Source: Streptomyces griseorubiginosus
Lineage (GTDB): Bacteria; Actinomycetota; Actinomycetes; Streptomycetales; Streptomycetaceae
Direction: 5' to 3'
NCBI RefSeq assembly: GCF_001514195.1
Contig: NZ_KQ948740.1
Coordinates: 1 to 64,000, forward strand
DNA length: 64,000 nucleotides
The number at the start of each line of letters is the position of its first letter. Within the stretch, counting starts at the first letter, position 1. The translations under genes were made by a program, and so were the position numbers. A model generated the notes under the pieces. The model searched no databases, had not been told where the DNA came from, and worked only from the letters and a program-made list of their open reading frames with translations. Positions 37,556 to 47,854 of the stretch are shown piece by piece.

Positions 37556-38799
37556 ACCGCGGAGACCAGGTGGGCCGCAGGGGATTCCTGGCGGGGGCGG
37601 CGGCGGTGGCGGGCACCGGCGTCGTGGCCGGCACGGGCCTGGTGGCGGACACGGGACTGGTGGCGGCTGCCGCTCCGGAGGGAGCCGCGGACACTCCTGC
37701 GAGCGTGCCCTTCCACGGTGTCCACCAGGCCGGCATCCTCACCCCGGCCCAGCGCGCCACGGCCTTCGTCTCCTTCGACGCCACGGCGGACGGCCGCGCC
37801 GAACTGACCGATCTGCTGCGCACGATCACGGAACAGGCCCGCTTCCTCACCGCCGGCGGCATCCCGGACTCGCTCGGCATCACCGCCCCGCCCGCCGACT
37901 CGGGCACCCTCGGGCCACGGATCCCCGCCGACCGGCTGACCGTCACGGTCGGCGTCGGCGCCTCGCTGTTCGACGAGCGCTACGGCCTCGCCGCCCGCAG
38001 ACCGCACCGGCTCACCGCGATGCCGTCCTTCCCCGACGACGACCTCGACGCGGACTGGTGCCACGGCGATCTCAGTGTGCAGCTGTGCGCGGACAACACC
38101 GACACCGTGCTGCACGCCCTGCGCGACCTCGCCCGGCACACCCGCGGCGGCATGCAGGTGCGCTGGCGCATGGACGGCTTCGTGAGCCCCTCGCGGCCCT
38201 CCGGTGCGCCGCGCAACCACCTGGGCTTCAAGGACGGCATCGCCAACCCCGACGTCACCGACGGCCGGGCGATGGACCGCCTGGTGTGGGTGGGCGCGGG
38301 CGGCGGCGAGCCGGACTGGGCGGTCGGCGGCAGCTACCAGGTCGTACGGCTGATCCGGATGCTGGTGGAGTTCTGGGACCGCGTCTCGATCACCGAGCAG
38401 GAACGGATGTTCGGCCGGGCCCGGGACACGGGTGCTCCGCTGGACGGCCGGCACGAGAAGGACGTACCCCGGTACACGCAGGACCCGCAGGGCGACGTGA
38501 TCCCGCTGGACAGTCACATCCGGCTCGCCAACCCGCGCACGAGCGCCACCGAGGGGCAGCGCATCCTGCGCCGGGGCTACAACTACGACCGGGGCACGGA
38601 CCGCAACGGCAACCTCGACATGGGGCTGCTGTTCTGCTGCTACCAGCAGGACGTGGCCCGGCAGTTCGAGACCGTGCAGAAGCGGCTGGCCGGTGAGCCG
38701 CTGGTCGACTACGTCACCCCGTTCGGGGGCGGCTACTTCTTCGCGCTGCCCGGCGTGCGCGACACGTCCGACTGGCTGGGACGCTCACTCATGGCGTGA
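37552..38799 (+). CDS. efeB: EfeB-type Dyp peroxidase with Tat signal
   Basis: The 415-residue haem peroxidase of the dye-decolorising (Dyp) family has a twin-arginine signal (GRRGFLAGAAAVAGTG). Its hallmark is GFKDGIANP (the GxxDG motif with the catalytic Asp), and NYDRGTDRNGNLDMGLLFCC lies near the end. It oxidises substrates with peroxide and, in EfeUOB, is thought to handle iron outside the membrane. It is translationally coupled to efeO by a four-base overlap. It follows the EfeO gene directly, so the pair is a conventional iron operon apart from the missing permease. Confidence 0.9.
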   Translation: MNRGDQVGRRGFLAGAAAVAGTGVVAGTGLVADTGLVAAAAPEGAADTPASVPFHGVHQAGILTPAQRATAFVSFDATADGRAELTDLLRTITEQARFLTAGGIPDSLGITAPPADSGTLGPRIPADRLTVTVGVGASLFDERYGLAARRPHRLTAMPSFPDDDLDADWCHGDLSVQLCADNTDTVLHALRDLARHTRGGMQVRWRMDGFVSPSRPSGAPRNHLGFKDGIANPDVTDGRAMDRLVWVGAGGGEPDWAVGGSYQVVRLIRMLVEFWDRVSITEQERMFGRARDTGAPLDGRHEKDVPRYTQDPQGDVIPLDSHIRLANPRTSATEGQRILRRGYNYDRGTDRNGNLDMGLLFCCYQQDVARQFETVQKRLAGEPLVDYVTPFGGGYFFALPGVRDTSDWLGRSLMA

Positions 38800-38962
38800 A
38801 ACGAACCCGCCGATAACCGTCAAGAACGGCTCAAAATCCCATGAACCATTCCTGACCGAACATTCGCTCGCACGCCATCGCCCCTCCCCTGAGCCGCCGT
38901 CACCGTGCCGGAGGGTTCCGGCAGCAGCCCCTTCCCCGTGCTCCCTGGAAAGGCGAGACAGC

Positions 38963-40813
38963 ATGATCGGCTCGACCACAGCAAGAACCGTGGGCGCCCT
39001 GCTCGGCGCGGCCGCCCTCGCGGCGGCGGGCGCCGTGCCCGCCACGGCGGTCTCCGCACACCACCGCCCCCCGGCCGCGCGGACCGCGACGCCGATCAAG
39101 CACGTCGTGGTCATCTACGACGAGAACATCTCCTTCGACCACTACTTCGCCACCTACCCCAAGGCGGCGAACACCGACGGCACGAAGTTCACCGCGGCCA
39201 AGCACACCCCGAAGGCGGACAACCTCCTCAGCGCCGGACTGCTGAAGAAGAACCCGAACCTGTACGCCCCGAAGCGGCTGGCGAGTTCGCAGGCGATGAC
39301 CTGCGACCAGAACCACTCCTACGGTCCCGAGCAGTACGCGGCGGACGGCGGCAAGGCCGACAAGTACGTCGAGAACACCGAGGTCAACAAGTGCACCGGG
39401 CTGTTCGGCGAGCCCGGCCTGGTGATGGACTACTACGACGGGAACACCGTCACCGCGCTGTGGAACTACGCCCAGCACTACTCCCTCGACGACCGCTCCT
39501 TCAGCTCGGTCTACGGCCCTTCCACACCCGGCGCCCTCAATCTGGTCTCCGGTCAGACGCACGGCGTGATCTCCGTGGACCCGTCGACCGGCACCGAGCA
39601 CCCGAAGCAGACGGCCACCCCCGACCCGTACGCCGTGCTCTCGCCGAACGCCAAGGGCGTCGGCACGCTCGTCAACGACCCCGACCCGGCCTACGACGAC
39701 TGCGCCGACAAGGACCACACCAGCACCAGCGCGCTCGCCTCCATGCAGGGCAGGAACATCGGTGACCTGCTCAACTCCAAGGGGGTGAGCTGGGGTTGGT
39801 TCCAGGGCGGCTTCCGGCCCAGCACCGCCTGGGACGGCAAGCAGGGCGACTACGCCAAGTGCGACACCTCGCACCCCAACGTGGGCGGCGCGGCTGCCGT
39901 CGACTACAGCCCGCACCACAACCCGTTCGCCTACTACGCCTCGACGGCGAACCCGCACCACCTCGCCCCGAAGAGCGTCGCCGAGATCGGCCACAAGGGG
40001 CGCGCCAACCACAACTACGACCTGAGCGACTTCGACGCCGCGCTCAAGGCCGGGAACCTGCCCGCCGTCAGCTTCCTCAAGGCCGGTGAGTACCAGGACG
40101 GCCACGCCGGCTACTCGGACCCGATCGACGAGCAGCACTTCCTGGTCAAGGAGATCAACGCGCTCCAGCGGTCCCCGCAGTGGAAGTCCACGGCGGTCGT
40201 GATCGCCTACGACGACTCCGACGGCTGGTACGACCACGTCACCTCGAAGGTCCTCAACGGCTCCAAGGACACCACCGTCGGCTCCAACGGCAAGGCCCTC
40301 GACAGCCCCGCCTGCCAGTCGGGCCCCGCGGCCGCGAAGGGCTACGCGGACCGCTGCGGCCCGGGCACCCGGCAGCCGCTGCTGGTCGTCTCGCCCTACA
40401 GCAGGGTGAACGCGATCGACCACACCGCCACCGAGCAGGCGTCCATCACCCGGTTCATCGAGGACAACTGGCACACCGGCAGGATCGGTGACGGCTCGTT
40501 CGACCAGCGGGCGGGCAGCCTGGCCGGCATGTTCGACTTCCGGCACCCCAACGACAAGCAGGTGCTGCTCAACGCCGACGGCTCGGTCAAATCGGTGCGG
40601 CGGATTCCGCACTACGCCCGGGCAGCCTCGGCCCCGTCCGGCGGGAAGCCGTACGCGCCCTACGTCGCCGACCTCAAGGCGCAGGATCTCGCCGACACCG
40701 GCAGCACCTCGCCGGCTCTGCCGATCTCCCTGGCGGCCGGTCTGGTGACCGCGGTGGCCACGACCACGGTGCTGACCGTGCGCCGCCGCAGGACGCGCAC
40801 CGCGGCGCGCTGA
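38963..40813 (+). CDS. Secreted phosphoesterase (phospholipase C/AcpA type) with LAxTG anchor
   Basis: The 616-residue protein has a signal peptide (GALLGAAALAAAGAVPATAV). The core is of the phospholipase C/acid phosphatase group: KHVVVIYDENISFDHYFATY at the start, YGPSTPGALNLVSGQTHGV in the centre and VVIAYDDSDGWYDHV, with metal-binding Asp/His and the activating Asn/Thr in the early motif. The C-terminus reads LADTG, a hydrophobic helix, then RRRRTRTAAR, a sortase-E LAxTG wall-anchoring signal. It should hydrolyse phospholipids or phosphate esters at the cell surface. ATG 38963 follows GGAAAGGCGAG. It lies 163 bp after efeB. Confidence 0.87.
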   Translation: MIGSTTARTVGALLGAAALAAAGAVPATAVSAHHRPPAARTATPIKHVVVIYDENISFDHYFATYPKAANTDGTKFTAAKHTPKADNLLSAGLLKKNPNLYAPKRLASSQAMTCDQNHSYGPEQYAADGGKADKYVENTEVNKCTGLFGEPGLVMDYYDGNTVTALWNYAQHYSLDDRSFSSVYGPSTPGALNLVSGQTHGVISVDPSTGTEHPKQTATPDPYAVLSPNAKGVGTLVNDPDPAYDDCADKDHTSTSALASMQGRNIGDLLNSKGVSWGWFQGGFRPSTAWDGKQGDYAKCDTSHPNVGGAAAVDYSPHHNPFAYYASTANPHHLAPKSVAEIGHKGRANHNYDLSDFDAALKAGNLPAVSFLKAGEYQDGHAGYSDPIDEQHFLVKEINALQRSPQWKSTAVVIAYDDSDGWYDHVTSKVLNGSKDTTVGSNGKALDSPACQSGPAAAKGYADRCGPGTRQPLLVVSPYSRVNAIDHTATEQASITRFIEDNWHTGRIGDGSFDQRAGSLAGMFDFRHPNDKQVLLNADGSVKSVRRIPHYARAASAPSGGKPYAPYVADLKAQDLADTGSTSPALPISLAAGLVTAVATTTVLTVRRRRTRTAAR

Positions 40814-40842
40814 GCTGCCCTCAGGACTCCCCCGGGTACAGC

Positions 40843-40881
40843 GCGCCCCTCGCCTGGTTCTAGGAGCCGGGTGAGGGGCGC
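40843..40881. terminator. Bidirectional terminator hairpin
   Basis: GCGCCCCTCGCCTGG (40843-40857) can pair with CCGGGTGAGGGGCGC (40867-40881), giving a 15-bp stem with one G-U and one mismatch around a nine-base loop. It lies between the convergent phosphoesterase (ends 40813) and MpaB-type (ends 40860) genes, where termination of both is needed. Confidence 0.6.
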
Positions 40882-41723
40882 TGCGGTCGTGTCATGGCCC
40901 AGCGGATGGTCCGGGTCAGGGCCTGGCCGGTGGGGTGCACCGCCATGGTCTCGACGAGGGGCAGGCGCGGCAGCCACAGCATGGGGCGGGCCCACGCGGG
41001 GAGCAGGGACACGGCGTTGGCGGCGAGGCCGCCGTAGAACGGGCGGACCGCGAGCGACAGCGGGGGCCGCAGGAGCAGGTACCGGGCGGCGGAGCGGGCC
41101 TCGGGCGTGGCGCGCAGTTCGGGGAGGTAGGCGGTGAGCCGTTCGGACAGTTCCCGGCGGTCGCGGGGCGGGTCCACGACGCCCAGTGCCTCGGCGACGC
41201 GCGCGGTGTCGGCCACGTAGGCGTCGTAGCCGGCGGTGTCCAGCGGACGGGCTCCGTAGCGTTCGTGGGCGCGCAGGAAGCTGTCCGTCTCGGCAGCGTG
41301 CACCCAGCCGAGCAGGTGCGGGTCGGCCGCGTGGTACGGCACTCCCCCGGCGGTCGTCCCGCGGATCCGCTCGTGGATGGCGCGGACCTGGTCGACGGCC
41401 CGCTGCGCGTCCTCGGCGGTGCCGTAGGTCGTCACCGCCAGGAAGGTGCTGGTGCGCTGGAGGCGGCCCCAGGGGTCGCCCCGGAAGCCGGAGTGACCGG
41501 CCACCGCGGCCATGGCGAGCGGGTGCAGGGACTGGAGGAGAAGCGCCCCGAGCCCGCCGATGAACATCGAGGCGTCGCCGTGGACCGTGCGGATGGGGCG
41601 GTCCGGTGCGAACCAGCGCGGCCCGGGGGTGTCGTGGATGCGGGCGCGGTTCGCCGGTCCTTCGGGCCCCGCGACACGGCTGAACAGGGCGTGTCCCAGC
41701 TGGTCCCGGACTGCGGTCAGCAT
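40860..41723 (-). CDS. MpaB-family (DUF2236) oxygenase-like protein
   Basis: The 287-residue protein matches DUF2236/MpaB, a haem-type latex-clearing or oxygenase-like family. Markers are DASMFIGGLGALLLQSLHPL, then AAVAGHSGFRGDPWGRLQRT, TYGTAEDAQRAVDQVRAIHE and LLGWVHAAETDSFLRAHERY. Members act on lipids or terpenoids in a few cases; most have no proven substrate. ATG 41723 has GGGGAGG six bases upstream, making the internal start clear. It ends in the hairpin that also terminates the phosphoesterase gene. Confidence 0.85.
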   Translation of the reverse strand: MLTAVRDQLGHALFSRVAGPEGPANRARIHDTPGPRWFAPDRPIRTVHGDASMFIGGLGALLLQSLHPLAMAAVAGHSGFRGDPWGRLQRTSTFLAVTTYGTAEDAQRAVDQVRAIHERIRGTTAGGVPYHAADPHLLGWVHAAETDSFLRAHERYGARPLDTAGYDAYVADTARVAEALGVVDPPRDRRELSERLTAYLPELRATPEARSAARYLLLRPPLSLAVRPFYGGLAANAVSLLPAWARPMLWLPRLPLVETMAVHPTGQALTRTIRWAMTRPQRPSPGS

Positions 41724-41740
41724 GATCAACCTCCCCCGCC

Positions 41741-42229
41741 CTACCGCTCGGCCGGCGCGCGCCGGGGGTCCCGGTCCGAGGCGGGCCACACGTAGGGCAG
41801 GTCGTCGGGTGTTCCGGGGAACAGTTCGGCGTACGTCCCCGGGTCCTTGCGGATGAGCGCCGAGCGGTGGCTCTCGTGGAAGGCCCGGTCGCCGAGCCAG
41901 GGCGGCACTTCGCCGTCGACGGTCAGCTGGATCTGGTCAGGCACCTCGGTGCCGGGCCGGAGCGCGGGAAGTCCGGCGAGCAGCGAGGCGGCGCAGCTGT
42001 CCGGGTGTCCCTGCTCGCGCCAGACCCGGCACACCTCCAGGCCGTACCGCACGAGGGCCTGCTCGTACCCGGTCCACATCCGGACGGCCGGGTGGTTGCG
42101 CCAGCCGTATCCGGGGACGGTCAGTCCGCGCAGGACCTGGAGGGCCTCGACCCGCTGCTTGCCCAGCCGGCGCGGGTCCAGCAGCAGGGCCGAACGCCGG
42201 AAGTCCGGGTCGGGCAGGAACGTCTGCAT
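41741..42229 (-). CDS. MSMEG_6728-type pyrimidine-dimer DNA glycosylase-like protein
   Basis: The 162-residue protein begins MQTFLPDPDFRRSALLLDPR, then RLGKQRVEALQVLRGLTVPG, WRNHPAVRMWTGYEQALVRY and the tail AFHESHRSALIRKDP. This matches the MSMEG_6728 group, annotated as related to T4 endonuclease V (Pyr_excise). It might remove UV photoproducts, but activity is not proven for the actinobacterial branch. The downstream MpaB-type gene starts 18 bp after its stop, so the two are likely co-transcribed together with DUF2945 upstream. Confidence 0.75.
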   Translation of the reverse strand: MQTFLPDPDFRRSALLLDPRRLGKQRVEALQVLRGLTVPGYGWRNHPAVRMWTGYEQALVRYGLEVCRVWREQGHPDSCAASLLAGLPALRPGTEVPDQIQLTVDGEVPPWLGDRAFHESHRSALIRKDPGTYAELFPGTPDDLPYVWPASDRDPRRAPAER

Positions 42230-42239
42230 CCGGCCCGGC

Positions 42240-42476
42240 TCACTTCTTGCGCAGCGAGGACGGCTTGTGGACCGCCGTCCTGCCCGACTTGGCGCTGCGC
42301 ACCTCGTACTGCGGGTCGTCGGGCGAGGCGTCCACGGTGCGGCCGGCGGCTTCGGTGCGTCGGGTGATCTTCCGTTCGACCTTGCCCTCTGCGGTGCCGC
42401 CGTGGCTGCTCCAGGTGACCTCGTCGCCCCGGGTGAGCTTCTTGCCCTGGGACGTGTCGTCCTTCTTCTTCGTCAT
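42240..42476 (-). CDS. DUF2945 (hypervirulence-associated Tudor-like) protein
   Basis: The 78-residue protein is highly basic and matches DUF2945/HVA1: KLTRGDEVTWSSHGGTAEGK, VERKITRRTEAAGRTVDASP and QYEVRSAKSGRTAVHKPSSL. The fold is Tudor-like, and bacterial members are usually stress-induced single-domain proteins of unknown function. Its start is set by the ATG at 42476 (MTKKKDD). It lies 10 bp upstream of the glycosylase-like gene, so they probably share an operon. Confidence 0.85.
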   Translation of the reverse strand: MTKKKDDTSQGKKLTRGDEVTWSSHGGTAEGKVERKITRRTEAAGRTVDASPDDPQYEVRSAKSGRTAVHKPSSLRKK

Positions 42477-42599
42477 GGTGGTTCCTCCGTCCCTGGCCGT
42501 GCGGGTCGGGGTGATGTGCCTGCTTCTCCTCGGCTCTCCTCCCCCTCCTTCCGCCCGGACGCGGGGTTCGGATGCGGTCAGGTGCGGTTCGTGCGGCGG

Positions 42600-43190
42600 T
42601 CAGCCGCGGCGTCCGAGCCCCTGCCGGCCCACGGCGGCGAGGACCACCGCGGCCGCGCCGGTGCCCAGGACGGCGCCGGCGACCACATCGCCCGGATAGT
42701 GCACCCCGGTGTGGATCCGCGAGTACCCCACCGCGCAGGCCAGCAGTCCGAGCGGCACCGTGACGACCGGCAGGGCGGGGCCCACGGCCGCGGCGAACGC
42801 GACCGCGGACGCGGTGTGCCCCGACGGGAAGGACGCGGACTGCGGCATGGGCACGTGCCGCCCGGGGAACGGCGAGTCCACGGCGCGGTGCGGACGCGGC
42901 CGGCGCACCAGGCGCTTGCCGAGCAGGTTCGCGCTCGCGGAGGCGACCCCGATGGCCGCGACCCCGAGCGCGGCGGCCCGCCGGGGCCTGCCGGGGAACA
43001 TTGCGAGCAGTCCGGCGATCGTGAACGAGATCTTGGAGTGGTCCGCCGCCGCGGACAGGCGGCGCAGGGCGTGGTCCAGGGCCGGTGTCTGCGTGACGGT
43101 CACCGCCTCGTACAGCGCCTGGTCGAGCGCGGCCAGATCGCGCAACAGGTCCCGGGCGACTCGCTGGTCCCACTGGGGTCGGTCAGGCAT
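42600..43190 (-). CDS. PAP2-family membrane phosphatase
   Basis: The 196-residue membrane protein has all three PAP2 motifs: KRLVRRPRPH, SFPSGHTASA and YSRIHTGVHYPGDV. It hydrolyses lipid phosphates such as phosphatidic acid or isoprenyl pyrophosphates. Four or five hydrophobic helices are visible (AALGVAAIGVASASANLLG and others). The start ATG overlaps the end of the upstream lipid kinase by eight bases, so the pair is coupled. Kinase plus phosphatase together would cycle diacylglycerol and phosphatidic acid. Confidence 0.9.
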   Translation of the reverse strand: MPDRPQWDQRVARDLLRDLAALDQALYEAVTVTQTPALDHALRRLSAAADHSKISFTIAGLLAMFPGRPRRAAALGVAAIGVASASANLLGKRLVRRPRPHRAVDSPFPGRHVPMPQSASFPSGHTASAVAFAAAVGPALPVVTVPLGLLACAVGYSRIHTGVHYPGDVVAGAVLGTGAAAVVLAAVGRQGLGRRG

Positions 43191-44550
43191 GGCTCTGCTC
43201 CTGGTTCTCGTCGGTCGGAAGAGAGGTCCGGCCGAGGGCCAGCCGGACGACGCGGCGCCAGTCCACCGAGGGGGCGGTGTACGGCGCTCCGGGGCGGTGC
43301 CGGGGCACCCGCATCCGCAGGACTCCCGGCCGTACGGTGCACACGACGGGCGGGGGCAGCATCAGCGCCTCCCCGTCCACGGCCACCGGGATCGACTCGG
43401 CGTCGGCCTCCACGGTCACGCGCCGGGAGGTCAGGGTGGTGATGCCGCTGGCCTTCTCACCCCGTAGCGCCAGTTCGGCGGCCTGTGCGGCGCTCGCTAT
43501 CCGGATCGCGACCACACCGAGTTCGCCGCCGTCGAGACGGGGTCTGCGCCCGGCGCCCAGGGGGTCGGCCAGGGCGTAGGGGTTGTTGCTCACCAGCAGG
43601 GCCTGCGGCTCCTCCAGCTGCTGGTCCTCCACCCGGGCCGTCAGCCGCGCCCCTGCCGCGCCGCCCAGCAGGTCGGGCAGGCGTTCGAGGGCGGTGGCCG
43701 CCTTGGCGTCCCGGTACTCGGGGCTCTGCACGATCTCCGCGTAGGTCCCGAAGGAGACCGTGTTGACGAAGGGCCGCCCGGCCACGTCGCCCAGGTCGAC
43801 CCGGATCTCCACGCCGTGCGTGAGGGCGTCCAGGCCGGCGGCCGGGTCGTCGCGGTCCAGGCCCAGGTCCATCGCGAAGTGGTTGCGGGTGCCGGCGGAC
43901 AGCACCATGAACGGCAGCCCGTGCTCGACGGCCACCGCCGCCACCAGGGCCTGGGTGCCGTCGCCGCCCGCCACACCGAGGAGGTCCGCGCCCTCCGCGA
44001 CGGCCTGGCGGGCCAGTGCCGCCGGATCGGGGTCGTTGTCGAGGTCGAGCAGGATCACCTTGGCGCCCAGGGCCTCGGCGCGTTCCACCAGCCCGTGCTC
44101 GCCGACCTTGCCTCCGCCCGACCGGGGATTCATGATCAGTACGGGTCGGCGCGGGGGCCGGACCGACCGGGACCGCCTGCCTCTCGGGGCGCGGAGCCGG
44201 CGCAGCGCGCTGCGGGCACTGGCCAGCGCCGCCGCCCAGAGTCCGAGCGCCACCGCGGCGTACGGCCACAGGCCGGAGACCGCGTACAGCACCAGGACGG
44301 CGATCGGCGCCGCCAGCGCCAGCAGGGCGCCGCACGCCCGCGCGATGCCCCGGTGCGCCACCGCCCACCACAGACCCGCACCGGCCACCGCGATGCCGAC
44401 GAGGCCGAGGAGCAGCAGGAGCCAGTGGCCCGCCGCCACGACCGCCGCGACCACTCCCGCCAGACAGAGCAGCGCGAGCCGGGCGAGGTTCTGCGCCTCG
44501 AAGCGGGAGCCGTCGGGCACGGCCTCGTCGTTCGCTCTCATCGCGTCCAT
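43183..44550 (-). CDS. Diacylglycerol/lipid kinase with N-terminal membrane domain
   Basis: The 455-residue protein has four hydrophobic helices in residues 20-125. A DAGK catalytic domain follows, with VLIMNPRSGGGKVGEHGLVE as the nucleotide loop, LGVAGGDGTQALVAAVAVEH (GGDGT) and VLSAGTRNHFAMDLGLD. This is the layout of actinobacterial lipid kinases of the YegS/DgkB type. The acceptor lipid is not determined by sequence. The N-terminal membrane extension is not found in soluble YegS. ATG 44550 is preceded by GAGGG. The downstream PAP2 gene overlaps its stop. Confidence 0.88.
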   Translation of the reverse strand: MDAMRANDEAVPDGSRFEAQNLARLALLCLAGVVAAVVAAGHWLLLLLGLVGIAVAGAGLWWAVAHRGIARACGALLALAAPIAVLVLYAVSGLWPYAAVALGLWAAALASARSALRRLRAPRGRRSRSVRPPRRPVLIMNPRSGGGKVGEHGLVERAEALGAKVILLDLDNDPDPAALARQAVAEGADLLGVAGGDGTQALVAAVAVEHGLPFMVLSAGTRNHFAMDLGLDRDDPAAGLDALTHGVEIRVDLGDVAGRPFVNTVSFGTYAEIVQSPEYRDAKAATALERLPDLLGGAAGARLTARVEDQQLEEPQALLVSNNPYALADPLGAGRRPRLDGGELGVVAIRIASAAQAAELALRGEKASGITTLTSRRVTVEADAESIPVAVDGEALMLPPPVVCTVRPGVLRMRVPRHRPGAPYTAPSVDWRRVVRLALGRTSLPTDENQEQSHA

Positions 44551-44720
44551 GATCCCTCGGGCGGTCCGGTACGGGGTGTGTCCCGCGCGCGTGACTGTCT
44601 CGTCCGCGCGCTCCGGATCCTGCCCCGCCCCTCCCTTTCATGATCCGTGCGGCACGGTGGCCCCACGATCTCATGGTCGGGCGGCGGCGGGGCGCTCCCG
44701 GCACAGGACCCCGGATGCCC

Positions 44721-46379
<1,659 letters not shown>

Positions 46380-46462
46380 GAGCGAGGGCTCCTTCGGTTC
46401 GTGGCCGGCGATTGGGCCCAGCACATCGGGCGGCCGCCGGCCGGGGGTGGCGGAGCACCCGA

Positions 46463-46486
46463 GTACCCGGTCGGCGCACCCCACTC
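46463..46486 (-). promoter_or_regulatory. SigB-like promoter upstream of the catalase gene
   Basis: On the minus strand GAGT (46483-46486) and GGGTAC (46463-46468) are 14 bp apart, matching the Streptomyces SigB-type pattern GNNT-N14/16-GGGTAC. Predicted transcription starts about 80 bp before the catalase ATG. Confidence 0.5.
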
Positions 46487-46552
46487 ACGCGCGGGGTGCC
46501 GGCGTGCACGACGGAGTGGGCCCGCACGCCGGGAGGGTACGGGCCCTGGGGG

Positions 46553-46819
46553 TCACGCGCCCGCCATCAGGGCGTCGTCGTCGGGGCGGGCGCCAGAGAC
46601 GCCGGACGCCGGTCGGGCATCGGACGCGCCCGCCAGCTGACGGCGGGCCGCGGTCAGCGCCGAGTCGATGTCACGGGTGCCCGTGGCGATGCACAGGGTG
46701 TAGGACACGTCCTCGAGGCGCTGACGTGCCTCGACGCTGCCGTCCTCCGCGTGGAGCACCCGCAACGCCTCGTAGCGCTCGAGGAGATCGGTGAGAAGGA
46801 CGGGGTGGGCCATGAGCAT
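46553..46819 (-). CDS. DUF5133-type small protein
   Basis: The 88-residue protein has the Streptomyces DUF5133 pattern: MLMAHPVLLTDLLERYEALR, then HAEDGSVEARQRLEDVSYTL and CIATGTRDIDSALTAARRQL. ATG 46819 is chosen because GGAGGAG sits six bases upstream; a longer GTG start (46900) would add an unconserved stretch. Such proteins are small helical stress-linked factors of unknown function, usually with several paralogues per genome. It precedes the catalase gene in the same orientation. Confidence 0.75.
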   Translation of the reverse strand: MLMAHPVLLTDLLERYEALRVLHAEDGSVEARQRLEDVSYTLCIATGTRDIDSALTAARRQLAGASDARPASGVSGARPDDDALMAGA

Positions 46820-47050
46820 GGTGTGCTCCTCCAGCTGCGAAGTGAGGGTGGCGAGAGGGTCGGAGACCCACTCCTCCCGCCAGGTCGTTCGGTCAGCCAC
46901 GGAAGAGCCTTGGGAGGCCGTACCAAGAAGGAGCCGCTTACGGCCGCTTCCGCGGTGGGCCTGTGATCCCAAGCACCTGACCGCCGTCTGCCCCCGGTTC
47001 GCAGGACCAAACCAAGCGGGGGCGGCACCACGTGTACGCAGCCTCCGCGG

Positions 47051-47806
47051 TCAGTCGCGGTGGGCGGTGACGTCGCCGTTGACGGTGGTCAGGGTCATGG
47101 CGTGGTTCCGGTCGGGGCGCCGGACCGGGACGGCCACCGTGGCGCGGCCGTTGTCGGTGGACGCGGCGACCCGGTAGGCGGGGCTGTCGTGCGGGACGGT
47201 GACGGCGACCGAGCCGTTGACGGTCGTGGCGGTGACGCCCGTGGGTACCGCGGCACAGCCGAGCACCACGTCCCCGTTGGTGGTCGCGGCGTACAGCCGG
47301 TGTGCGGCCACTCCCGTCGCGCGGACCGAGCCGTTGCGGGTGGACAGGCGTACGTCGGCGCCCTCGCGGCCCGAACGGGTCAGCGTCACATCGCCGTTGA
47401 CGGTGGTGATGTCCAGGGTCGCGGTGACGCCGGCCACGTCGACGCCGGCGTTGCGGGCGGTGGCCGTGACCCGAACGCCGTCGGGGATCTCCACGTACGG
47501 CATCCGGGGGCAGTCCCGGTCGTCGGCGGCCCGGCCGTCGCAGGTCAGGTCGAGCGTCCAGACGTCGTCGTGGTGGGACCAGTGCTCGTCGACACGGTCG
47601 TCCACGGTGACCTGGTCGCCGTCGGCCGGGCGCAGGCGCAGGCCGTTGTCGGTGGCGATCACCACCTGTTGGCCGGCCGCCCCGCGGAGGCTCCGCGGGG
47701 CGTGTGCTCCCGTGCCGCCGTCATGACCGCCGCAGGCCGCGGCCAGGGGAAGCAGGGCGAGCAGGGCGACGAGGGATGTCGAACGCCGTACGGGCAAGGG
47801 CTTCAT
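47051..47806 (-). CDS. Lipoprotein with DUF4097-like beta-strand repeats
   Basis: The 251-residue protein has a signal peptide with lipobox LAAAC (Cys near residue 25). Periodic turns follow that contain NG and NGDV motifs: ITTVNGDVTL, STRNGSVRAT, ATTNGDVVLG, TTVNGSVAVT, STDNGRATVA and TTVNGDVTAH. This fits the DUF4097/adhesin-like beta-helix seen in anti-sigma partner lipoproteins. It probably sits on the outer face of the membrane. ATG 47806 gives MKPLPVRRSTSLVALLALLP. No signalling partner is adjacent. Confidence 0.8.
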   Translation of the reverse strand: MKPLPVRRSTSLVALLALLPLAAACGGHDGGTGAHAPRSLRGAAGQQVVIATDNGLRLRPADGDQVTVDDRVDEHWSHHDDVWTLDLTCDGRAADDRDCPRMPYVEIPDGVRVTATARNAGVDVAGVTATLDITTVNGDVTLTRSGREGADVRLSTRNGSVRATGVAAHRLYAATTNGDVVLGCAAVPTGVTATTVNGSVAVTVPHDSPAYRVAASTDNGRATVAVPVRRPDRNHAMTLTTVNGDVTAHRD

Positions 47807-47854
47807 ACCTCGTCGGTTGCCCCGCTCCCGCCCGGCCATGACGGCGGGTCGGGT

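Noticed and set aside
40829..40834. GGGTAC hexamer near the phosphoesterase 3' end as a SigB promoter
   Set aside because: It lies on the plus strand between convergent gene ends with no gene downstream on that strand, so chance is more likely.
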